Below, one piece after another: positions 10,957 to 18,044 of a stretch of DNA of 64,000 nucleotides (positions within the stretch are counted from its first letter, which is position 1; each line of letters starts with the position of its first letter). The notes below the pieces were generated by a model, which was not told the DNA's origin, did no database searches, and saw only the letters and a program-made list of their open reading frames with translations. The DNA comes from Streptomyces fragilis. GTDB taxonomy: Bacteria > Actinomycetota > Actinomycetes > Streptomycetales > Streptomycetaceae. The stretch covers positions 868,001 through 932,000 of the forward strand of contig NZ_BEVZ01000002.1 in assembly GCF_003112515.1 (NCBI RefSeq), written 5' to 3'. The position numbers and the translations under genes are program-made.

Positions 10957-12300
10957 ATGAAGCCCTCACCTCCCACCCCCGGCGACAGCACGCAACTGCG
11001 CCGCGCGGTGACCTCCAGCTTCCTCGGCAGCGTCATCGAGTACTACGACTTCCTGCTGTACGCGACCGCCTCCGCGGTGGTCTTCGGCGAGGTGTTCTTC
11101 TCCGACCTCGATCCGCTGGCCGGCACGGTGGCCAGCTTCGGCACCCTCGCCACCGGCTACGTCGCCCGGCCGCTGGGCGGCGTGCTGTTCGGTCACTTCG
11201 GCGACCGGCTGGGCCGCAAGAACATGCTGGTGCTGTCGATGGTCCTGATGGGCGTCGCCAGTTTCCTGATCGGTGTGCTGCCCTCCTACGCGAACGCCGG
11301 AAGCCTGGCCCCGATCGCGCTGGTCGTGCTGCGGGTGGTGCAGGGCGTCGCGGTGGGCGGTGAGTGGGGCGGGGCGGTGCTGATGTCCGCCGAACACGCC
11401 CGGAAACGGCGCGGGTTGTGGGCGAGCTTCACCAACGCGGGCGCGCCGTGCGGCATGGCGGTGTCCACGGTGGTGATGTCGGTGACCGCCTCGGCCGTGG
11501 GCGAGGCGGCGTTCCTCGCCTGGGGCTGGCGCATACCGTTCCTGCTGAGCGTCGTGCTGCTGGCCGTCGGCCTGTTCGTGCGGCTGCGGGTCACGGAGAC
11601 GCCCGTCTTCACGTCGGCCGCCGCCGAGGAGGCGCCACGGCGCGCCCCGCTCCTCGAGGTGCTGCGCGACCAGCCCCGGGTGCTGCTGCTCGGCGTGGGC
11701 GTCGGCCTGAGCGCCTTCGTGGTGCAGGGCACCCTCACCACGTTCGTCATCTCCTACGCGGTACAGGCGGGCTTCGGCCGGCAGACGGTGCTGCACGCCC
11801 TCACCGTCTCGTCGACGCTCGCCGTGGCCGGCATCCTCGGCTGGTCCGCGGCCAGCGACCGGTTCGGCCGCCGGCCCGTCGTGGCCGCGGGCGCGGTGGC
11901 GGTGGCGGCCTACTCCTTCGTGCTCTTCCCGCTGATCGACAGCGGCAGCACCGCTCTGCTGGTGGTGGCCGTCGTCGTGGGGCAGTCGGTCCTGCACCCG
12001 ATGATGTACGGGCCGCTGGCCGCTCTGTACGCGGAGCTGTTCGCCACCCGGAGCCGCTACACCGGGGCCTCGCTCGGCTACCAGCTCGCGGGTCTCGGGG
12101 CCGGCTTCGCGCCACTGATCTTCGCCGAGGCGCAGGCGCTCGGCGGCGGCACGACCGCCATCTCCCTGGTGATCGCCGCGTTCTGCGCGCTCACCGTGGT
12201 CTGCGTCCTGGCGCTGGGCGAGACCAGCCGCAACGAACTGGCCGCGCCCGCCGGTGCCGCGCCCGCAGGGAGCCACCCGGAGGCACGCGAGGCCGTCTGA
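10957..12300 (+). CDS. MHS-type MFS transporter, probable aromatic acid importer (CouT-like)
   Basis: 447 aa, about 12 membrane helices. The family signature GHFGDRLGRKNMLVLS lies in loop 2-3; SVIEYYDFLLY in helix 1 and VVQGVAVGGEWGGAVL in helix 4 are typical of metabolite:H+ symporters (shikimate, proline/betaine, aromatic acids). It precedes a MarR gene and a CoA-thioester operon, and shares an operator-like element with them. This matches a hydroxycinnamate uptake role by analogy to couT of Rhodococcus; the substrate is inferred from context only. GAAGGAG precedes the ATG. Confidence 0.85.
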   Translation: MKPSPPTPGDSTQLRRAVTSSFLGSVIEYYDFLLYATASAVVFGEVFFSDLDPLAGTVASFGTLATGYVARPLGGVLFGHFGDRLGRKNMLVLSMVLMGVASFLIGVLPSYANAGSLAPIALVVLRVVQGVAVGGEWGGAVLMSAEHARKRRGLWASFTNAGAPCGMAVSTVVMSVTASAVGEAAFLAWGWRIPFLLSVVLLAVGLFVRLRVTETPVFTSAAAEEAPRRAPLLEVLRDQPRVLLLGVGVGLSAFVVQGTLTTFVISYAVQAGFGRQTVLHALTVSSTLAVAGILGWSAASDRFGRRPVVAAGAVAVAAYSFVLFPLIDSGSTALLVVAVVVGQSVLHPMMYGPLAALYAELFATRSRYTGASLGYQLAGLGAGFAPLIFAEAQALGGGTTAISLVIAAFCALTVVCVLALGETSRNELAAPAGAAPAGSHPEAREAV

Positions 12301-12307
12301 AGCGCGT

Positions 12308-12342
12308 GCCCGTCCCGGGGCCGCCGCGTCACCGGGGCGGGC
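12308..12342. terminator. Hairpin between convergent MFS and MarR genes
   Basis: GCCCGTCCCGG (12308-12318) pairs with CCGGGGCGGGC (12332-12342) with one G-T wobble. It overlaps the 3' end of the MarR gene. Confidence 0.4.
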
Positions 12343-12772
12343 GCAACGCCCGCCAGGCACCGTCGAGGGACGAGCGCAAGTGGGCGCGTTCGGCCCTGCT
12401 CAGCCCCGAGAGCATCAGTTCCTCGATCGCGGCGTGGGCGTCGGTGTACTCGGCGAGGAGGCGGCGGCCCTCCTCCGTGAGGTGGACCAGCAGTTCGCGG
12501 CGGCTGGCGGGGTTGGGGGAGCGGGAGATCAGCTCACGCTGTTCCAGCGCGCGCAGCATGTCGGCCATGGCCTGGGGCGTGACGAAGGAGTCGCGGGCCA
12601 GCTGGGCCGCGGAGATGCCGCCACGCCTCTCCAGCACGGTGAGCGCCGTGTACTGCAGGGTGGTCACCCCCGAGCCGCGCAGCATCTCGTCGAGCCGCGC
12701 GCGGATGACGAGTTCCAGCCGCTTGACCGCGTACAGCAAGGACGGCGCGCGCCGGCCCTCGGCTTCCTCCAC
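12329..12772 (-). CDS. MarR-family regulator (CouR-like)
   Basis: 147 aa from GTG 12772, with GGGAGGG seven to twelve bases upstream; longer in-frame starts would run through the operator. The winged helix reads LQYTALTVLERRGGISAAQL, then SFVTPQAMADMLRALEQRE and the wing SRRELLVHLTEEG. It is divergent from the CoA-thioester operon with an 83-base shared control region containing an elaborate inverted repeat. In R. jostii the related CouR is released from DNA by p-coumaroyl-CoA; the same ligand class is likely here but inferred. Confidence 0.87.
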   Translation of the reverse strand: MEEAEGRRAPSLLYAVKRLELVIRARLDEMLRGSGVTTLQYTALTVLERRGGISAAQLARDSFVTPQAMADMLRALEQRELISRSPNPASRRELLVHLTEEGRRLLAEYTDAHAAIEELMLSGLSRAERAHLRSSLDGAWRALRPPR

Positions 12773-12789
12773 TGCTTCCCTCCCGGGTA

Positions 12790-12845
12790 TTGACAGGAAT
12801 CTTGATGGTATCAACCATGGTTGATCATCAAGGTTCCTGATGGTC
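12790..12845. promoter_or_regulatory. MarR operator and promoter of the CoA-thioester operon
   Basis: A long imperfect inverted repeat runs from AGGAATCTTGATGG (12796-12809) to TGATCATCAAGGTTCCT (12822-12838), centred on AACCATGGTT (12813-12822). TTGACA (12790-12795) with AACCAT 17 bases on may be the promoter. The TGACAGG half-site recurs in front of the MFS gene. Confidence 0.65.
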
Positions 12846-12855
12846 TGGAGATGGT

Positions 12856-13815
12856 GTGACCGCAGAGAACGACCTTCCCGCATCCCTTTCGCCGGCCCGT
12901 CACGACGACATCGCGATCCTGACCCTGAACCGCCCCGCCAAGCGCAACGCCCTGGACGACGCCACCGTGCGCGGCCTCGGCCGCTTCTTCGACGCCCCGC
13001 CCCCCTGGGCGAAGGCCGTGGTGCTGGCCGCCGAGGGCGAGCACTTCTGCGCGGGCCTCGACCTGACGGAGCTCAGGGAACGGGACGCGGTGCAGGGACT
13101 GCACCACTCCCGCATGTGGCACCGGGCCTTCGAGCACATCGAGCGCGGCAGCGTGCCGGTGATCGCGGTGCTCAAGGGCGCCGTGGTGGGAGGCGGCCTG
13201 GAGCTGGCCGCCGCCGCCCACCTGAGGATCGCCGAGGACTCCGCGTTCTTCGCCCTGCCGGAGGGTGAGCGCGGCCTGTTCGTCGGCGGCGGCGCCTCCG
13301 TCCGGGTCCCGCGGCTCACCGGCGTGGCCCTGATGGCCGACATGATGCTCACCGGGCGTGCGCTGGACGCCGATCAGGGCGCCGCGGCCGGACTCGCCAC
13401 CTACCGGACCGCCACGGGGGAGGGGCTGGCCAAGGCGCTCGAACTCGCCGCCCGCGTCGCCCGGAACTCGCCCGTCACCAACTACGCGGTGATCCACGCC
13501 CTGCCCAGGATCGCCGAGGCCGCGCCCGAGACCGGCCTGCTGCTCGAATCCCTGATGGCCGGTGTCGCCCAGAGCAGCCCCGAGGCCAAGGACCGGATGC
13601 ACGCCTTCCTGTCCGGCAGGGCGGCCAAGGTCGCCGCCCCCGCTCCCGCTCCGACTCCCCGTCCCGCCTCCGCTCCCGCACCATCTGCCGCTCCCGCTCC
13701 CGCTCCCGCTCCCGCTCCCGCCTCCGCTTCCCGTCCTCCCTCCGCTTCCGCTTCCGCTCCTGATTCCGCTTCCGCTTCCGCTCCCGTCCTCACCTCCGTC
13801 GACGAGGAGGCATGA
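12856..13815 (+). CDS. Crotonase-family enoyl-CoA hydratase (CouN-like)
   Basis: 319 aa from GTG 12856. The crotonase fold spans about 1-260: ILTLNRPAKRNALDD, AEGEHFCAGLDL (oxyanion hole), VLKGAVVGGGLELAAAAHLR (second oxyanion strand) and a Glu-containing ALPEGERGLFVGGGASVRVPR. It would hydrate a cinnamoyl-type CoA ester. The last 60 residues are an unusual Ala/Pro/Ser tail (APAPAPTP, SASASAPDSASASAP) encoded by CCCGCT-like hexamer repeats. It is not part of the fold and is probably disordered. First gene of a four-gene operon with overlapping starts. Confidence 0.87.
   Translation: MTAENDLPASLSPARHDDIAILTLNRPAKRNALDDATVRGLGRFFDAPPPWAKAVVLAAEGEHFCAGLDLTELRERDAVQGLHHSRMWHRAFEHIERGSVPVIAVLKGAVVGGGLELAAAAHLRIAEDSAFFALPEGERGLFVGGGASVRVPRLTGVALMADMMLTGRALDADQGAAAGLATYRTATGEGLAKALELAARVARNSPVTNYAVIHALPRIAEAAPETGLLLESLMAGVAQSSPEAKDRMHAFLSGRAAKVAAPAPAPTPRPASAPAPSAAPAPAPAPAPASASRPPSASASAPDSASASAPVLTSVDEEA
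13636..13800 (+). repeat. Low-complexity CCCGCT/TCCGCT hexamer tract inside the hydratase gene
   Basis: The tract is built from near-identical hexamers of the form (C/T)CCGCT. It keeps the frame open and adds an Ala-Pro-Ser tail. Such tracts expand and contract by slippage, so the tail length may vary between strains. Confidence 0.75.
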
Positions 13816-15803
13816 TGAGCACCCTCCACCCTCCCCGGGAACCCGAACTCCTCCACCCGCCCGTCCCGGAGCGGGCCCGGGCCGCACGCGCCACGGATTT
13901 CCTCACCTGGCTGCGGGACCACCACAAGGCCGACCTCGCGTCCTGGGACGAACTGCGGGCCTGGTCCGTCGACTCCCTGGAGGACTTCTGGGAGTCGGTC
14001 CGGGAGTACTTCGGCGTCCGCTTCCACACCCCCGCCGAAAAGGTCCTCACCACCCGTGAGATGCCCGGCGCCCGCTGGTTCCCCGGAGCCACCCTCAACT
14101 ACGCCGAGCACGCCCTCGGCCGGGCCGAGGACGCGGAGACGGTCGCCGTCGTCGCGCACTCCCAGACCAGGGAGCCCGTCGAGCTGACCTTCGCCGAACT
14201 CGCCGAACGGGTACGGCGGGTACGCGCCGGGCTGCGGCGCCTCGGCGTCGGCAGGGGCGACCGGGTCGCCGGCTACCTGCCCAACATCCCCGAGACACTG
14301 GTCGCCTACCTGGCCACCGCCAGCCTCGGCGCCGTATGGGCGGCGTGCGCCCCGGAGTTCGGGCCGCGCAGCGTGCACGACCGTTTCGGGCAGGTGGAAC
14401 CCAAGGTCCTGCTCGCCGTCGCCGGGTACACCTACGGCGACAAGGAGGCCGACAAGCGGGCCGAGGTCGCGGAGATCCGCGCCGGGCTGCCCGGCCTGCG
14501 CCACGTCGTCCATGTCCCGTACGGGCCGCACACGTTGGACCAGGCCGTGCCCTGGGCCGACCTGCTGGCCGACACCGACGAACCCCTCGCCTTCGAACCC
14601 GTCCCGTTCGACCACCCGCTGTGCGTGCTCTTCTCCTCCGGCACCACCGGCCTGCCCAAGGCCATCGTCCACGGCCACGGCGGACTGCTGCTCGAGCACC
14701 TGAAGAACCACGCCCTCCACTGGGACCTGGGACCCGGCGACCGGCTGCTGTGGTTCAGCACCACGGCCTGGATGATGTGGAACACCCTCGTGTCGGCGCT
14801 GCTGGTCCGCTCCTCGATCGTCATGATCGACGGCAACCCGCTCCACCCCGGTCCGGGGGAGCAGTGGCGGCTCGCCGAGCGCACCGGCGCGACCCTCATG
14901 GGCGCGAGCCCCGGATACCTCATGGCGTGCCGCAAGGAAGGGATGCGGCCCGCCGAGGAGTTCGGCCTCTCCCGGCTGCGGCAGATCGGAGTGGCGGGCA
15001 GCCCCTTCCCGCCCGAGGGCGCCCGATGGGTGGCCCGCCAGTTCGGCAGCCGGGTCCTGCTCAACGTCGGCAGCGGCGGCACCGACGTCTGCACCGGACT
15101 GGTGCAGGCCTCACCGCTCACACCGGTGTACGCCGGCGAGATGTCCGGCCCGAGCCTGGCCGTCGACGTCAAGGCCTTCGACCGGGACGGCGAGGCCGTC
15201 GTGGGGGAGCTGGGCGAGCTGGTGATCACCTCGCCGATGCCGTCCATGCCGGTCGGCCTCTGGGGCGACCGCGACGGCAGCCGGCTCAGGGACGCCTACT
15301 TCTCCGCCTACCCGGGCGCGTTCCGCTTCGGGGACTGGTGCCGGTTCTCCACCGCCGGCTCCTGCCTGATCACCGGCCGGTCCGACGCCACCCTCAACCG
15401 TGGCGGGGTGAGGCTCGGAACCGGTGAGTTCTACCGCGTCCTGCAGGACGCCGACGAGATCACCGACAGCGTCGTCGTCCACCTCGAGGACCCCGCCGGA
15501 GGCATGGGCGAACTGCTCCTCTTCGTGGTGCCGAGCCCCGGCACCACCTTCGACGACGGCCTGCGGAGGCGACTGTCCTCACGGATACGGTCCGCCCTGT
15601 CACCACGCCACGTGCCGGACCGGATCGTCGCGGTGCCCTCCGTGCCGTACTCACGCACCGGCAAGAAACTGGAGGTGCCGGTCAAACGGATCCTGCTGGG
15701 CGCCGACCCGGCCGTCGTCGCCTCCCCGGGAGCGCTCGTCGACCCGTCGGCCCTCGACGCGTTCGCCCGATACGGCCGCCGCCGCGCCGAGGAGGCCCGA
15801 TGA
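13815..15803 (+). CDS. Acetoacetyl-CoA synthetase-like acyl-CoA ligase (CouL-like)
   Basis: 662 aa from ATG 13815, four bases after AGGAGG; an adjacent ATG at 13812 overlaps the hydratase stop (ATGA) and is the alternative. ANL-superfamily ligase: the phosphate loop SSGTTGLPKAIVHGHGG, GSGGTDVCTG, and a C-terminal domain with SDATLNRGGVRLGTGE and the acylation lysine in YSRTGKKLEVPVK. The N-terminal WFPGATLNYAEH is typical of acetoacetyl-CoA synthetases. In this operon a hydroxycinnamate substrate is more likely than acetoacetate, as with CouL. It would form the CoA ester that the hydratase then uses. Confidence 0.85.
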   Translation: MSTLHPPREPELLHPPVPERARAARATDFLTWLRDHHKADLASWDELRAWSVDSLEDFWESVREYFGVRFHTPAEKVLTTREMPGARWFPGATLNYAEHALGRAEDAETVAVVAHSQTREPVELTFAELAERVRRVRAGLRRLGVGRGDRVAGYLPNIPETLVAYLATASLGAVWAACAPEFGPRSVHDRFGQVEPKVLLAVAGYTYGDKEADKRAEVAEIRAGLPGLRHVVHVPYGPHTLDQAVPWADLLADTDEPLAFEPVPFDHPLCVLFSSGTTGLPKAIVHGHGGLLLEHLKNHALHWDLGPGDRLLWFSTTAWMMWNTLVSALLVRSSIVMIDGNPLHPGPGEQWRLAERTGATLMGASPGYLMACRKEGMRPAEEFGLSRLRQIGVAGSPFPPEGARWVARQFGSRVLLNVGSGGTDVCTGLVQASPLTPVYAGEMSGPSLAVDVKAFDRDGEAVVGELGELVITSPMPSMPVGLWGDRDGSRLRDAYFSAYPGAFRFGDWCRFSTAGSCLITGRSDATLNRGGVRLGTGEFYRVLQDADEITDSVVVHLEDPAGGMGELLLFVVPSPGTTFDDGLRRRLSSRIRSALSPRHVPDRIVAVPSVPYSRTGKKLEVPVKRILLGADPAVVASPGALVDPSALDAFARYGRRRAEEAR

Positions 15804-16774
15804 GCGCCGGGCACGTAGCGGTGGTGGGCGCCGGCGTCATCGGTGCGGGATGGGCCGCGCTGTTCCTGGCCCACGGCCTGGACGTCGTCGCCCACGACCC
15901 CGCCGACGGCGCCGAGGAACGGCTGAGGGACTCCGTGCGCCGGGCATGGCCGGTCCTGGCCCGGCTCGGTCTGGCCGAAGGGGCCGGCCCGGACCGCCTG
16001 CGCTTCGCCGGCAGCGCGGCGGAGGCCGCCGACGGGGCCCGCTTCGTGCAGGAGAGCGGTCCGGAGCAGGAGGAGGTCAAGCGGCGGCTGCTCGCCGAGC
16101 TCGACGAGGCGGCCGCGCCGTCGGCCCCGCTGGCGAGCAGTTCCTCCGGGCTGACGCCCACCGCGCTGCAGTCGATGTGCGCGCACCGCCCGGAACGGGT
16201 GCTGGTCGGCCACCCCTTCCACCCCTCCCACCTCATCCCCCTGGTGGAGGTGGTACCCGGCACGCGCAGCGAGCGGTCCGTCGTCGAGGAGACGCTCCGC
16301 TGCTACACCGCGCTCGGCAAACGGCCGGTCCTGGTACGGCGCGAGGTGCCCGGCCACGTCACCAACCGTCTGCAGGCCGCCCTGTGGCGCGAGGCCTACT
16401 CGCTGGTGGAGCGGGGGGTGGCCACCGTCGCCGACATCGACACGGCCGTCTCCGAGGGCCCCGGCCTGCGATGGGCGCTGCTCGGCCCCCTGGTCAACCA
16501 GCACCTGTCCGGAGGACCGGGCGGGTTGGCCCACACCCTGGAACACCTCGGACCGCCCGCCCAGCGCTGGATGGACGACCTCGGCACGCCCCAGCTCACC
16601 CCGGCCCTGACCGAGGCGCTGGTCCGCGGCGTCGACGAGGAACTGACCGGAGTGGACCAGGCGCGGATGGTGGCCGAGAGGGACGAACTGCTCGTCCAGC
16701 TCATCGAGGAGAAGCGCCGCCGCCGGTCCCTGCCTGACACCTCGAGGACCGACTCGACGAGGAGTGCCCCATGA
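15800..16774 (+). CDS. 3-hydroxyacyl-CoA dehydrogenase family protein (CouM-like)
   Basis: 324 aa; ATG overlaps the ligase stop (ATGA). The Rossmann motif GAGVIGAGWAALFLAHG is at the N-terminus. QESGPEQEEVKRRL and SSSSGLTPTALQ precede the catalytic-His segment GHPFHPSHLIPLVEVVPG, and VPGHVTNRLQAALWREA begins the helical domain. It should oxidise the 3-hydroxyacyl-CoA made by the hydratase, using NAD. Size and motifs fit the L-carnitine dehydrogenase / hydroxyacyl-CoA dehydrogenase branch. Confidence 0.87.
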   Translation: MSAGHVAVVGAGVIGAGWAALFLAHGLDVVAHDPADGAEERLRDSVRRAWPVLARLGLAEGAGPDRLRFAGSAAEAADGARFVQESGPEQEEVKRRLLAELDEAAAPSAPLASSSSGLTPTALQSMCAHRPERVLVGHPFHPSHLIPLVEVVPGTRSERSVVEETLRCYTALGKRPVLVRREVPGHVTNRLQAALWREAYSLVERGVATVADIDTAVSEGPGLRWALLGPLVNQHLSGGPGGLAHTLEHLGPPAQRWMDDLGTPQLTPALTEALVRGVDEELTGVDQARMVAERDELLVQLIEEKRRRRSLPDTSRTDSTRSAP

Positions 16775-17682
16775 CCCGTTACCGCCCCCGCGTCGACCCC
16801 GACGCGATCGTCGCGCTCGACACCCACGTGCACATCGAGTGCGACGCCCACGGCCGCCTCTCCCTGGACCAGGAACTGATGGACGCCTCGGCCGCCTACT
16901 TCCGCGCCGGCCATCCGCGAACGCCCACCCTCGAGGAGATCGCCGAGCACTACCGCGCCCGGAACATGGCCGCGGTCGTCTTCACCGTCGACGCCACCAC
17001 CGGCCTCGGCCACCCCCCGCTCTCCAGCGAGGAGATCGCCGAACGCGCCGCCGAACACGCCGACGTCCTCCTGCCGTTCGGTTCCGTCGACCCGCTGCGC
17101 GGCGCCCGGGCCGTGCGGCAGGCCCGGCGCCTGGCCGAGGAGTACGGCGTCCTCGGCTTCAAGTTCCACCCCAGCCTGCAGCACTTCGCGCCCGACGACC
17201 CCGCCCACCGCCCGCTGTGGGACACGCTCCAGGAGCTCGGCACGGTCGCCCTCTTCCACACCGGACAGACCGGCATCGGCGCCGGGCTCCCCGGCGGGCG
17301 CGGGATCAAGCTGCGCTACTCCGACCCGATGCTCCTCGACGACGTGGCCGCGGACTTCCCCCACCTGACCATGATCCTCGCCCACCCGTCGGTGCCCTGG
17401 GTGGACTCCTCGATCTCGATCGCCACCCACAAGGCCAACGTGTACCTCGACCTCTCGGGCTGGTCCCCCAGGTACTTCCCGCCGCAGCTCGTCCGGCAGG
17501 CCGGCGGCCTGCTGCGCCACAAGGTCCTCTTCGGGTCCGACTTCCCGGTCCTCACCCCCGACCGGTGGCTGGCGGACTTCGAGGAGCTGGACATCAAGGA
17601 CGAGGTGCGCCCGCTGATCCTCAAGGAGAACGCCCTGACCCTGCTGGGCCTACGCCGGACGCCGCCTCACCAGCGGTGTTAG
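16771..17682 (+). CDS. Amidohydrolase-superfamily hydrolase (CouO-like)
   Basis: 303 aa; ATG overlaps the previous stop (ATGA). It belongs to the amidohydrolase_2 group: ALDTHVHIEC provides the HxH metal site, GFKFHPSLQHF a His, MILAHPSVPW another His and LFGSDFPVLTPDRWL the Asp. Relatives include decarboxylases and C-C hydrolases. In the cou pathway of R. jostii a protein of this kind is proposed to cleave the beta-keto thioester hydrolytically, giving the benzoate and acetyl-CoA. The last gene of the operon; its stop lies within a TGTTAGCGGTAACA operator. Confidence 0.85.
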   Translation: MTRYRPRVDPDAIVALDTHVHIECDAHGRLSLDQELMDASAAYFRAGHPRTPTLEEIAEHYRARNMAAVVFTVDATTGLGHPPLSSEEIAERAAEHADVLLPFGSVDPLRGARAVRQARRLAEEYGVLGFKFHPSLQHFAPDDPAHRPLWDTLQELGTVALFHTGQTGIGAGLPGGRGIKLRYSDPMLLDDVAADFPHLTMILAHPSVPWVDSSISIATHKANVYLDLSGWSPRYFPPQLVRQAGGLLRHKVLFGSDFPVLTPDRWLADFEELDIKDEVRPLILKENALTLLGLRRTPPHQRC

Positions 17683-17690
17683 CGGTAACA
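17677..17690. promoter_or_regulatory. TGTTAGCGGTAACA operator, copy 3
   Basis: It overlaps the stop codon of the amidohydrolase gene. It lies 162 bases (centre to centre) from copy 4, half the spacing of the pair in front of GH62, so looping is conceivable. Confidence 0.65.
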
Positions 17691-18044
17691 CGAGGGAGGA
17701 CCGCCCCGGTCGACGGCTCTGCCCGCGCACCGCCTCTCTGCGCGAGGAAGAACGGGTAGCCGCAGTTCAGCGGCCCATCGGACGGACACCTTCGGCGCGG
17801 GCGCCGATTTTGACGTCACGCACCTGGCTGACAGCTCGTGTTAGCGGTAACAATGAAGGCGCACAGTTCGACCCACCCACCCGGCTCGTCGGCAGCAGGC
17901 ACCCCCACTGCGGACGGGGACTGCGGCATGCCGCGGAGCCGCTCGACACCTCGGAGCGGCCGCCCCCGCCGGGTACGGACCGCTTCCGGGACGCCTCGCC
18001 GACGCCACGCGCCGACGGAGCCGCTCGATGTCGAAGGGACGACG
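17683..18044. other. Gene-free control region upstream of the GH27 gene
   Basis: This 362-base stretch holds copies 3 and 4 of the TGTTAGCGGTAACA operator and a promoter-like CTGACA just before copy 4. I see no gene in it. Its GGGTAGC...GTTCAGCGGC segment (around 17755-17775) weakly resembles the region before GH62 (around 6016-6045). Confidence 0.55.
17839..17852. promoter_or_regulatory. TGTTAGCGGTAACA operator, copy 4
   Basis: It shares the CTGGCTGAC left flank and AAT right flank with copy 2 at 6165. It lies about 190 bases upstream of the GH27 start. Confidence 0.7.
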
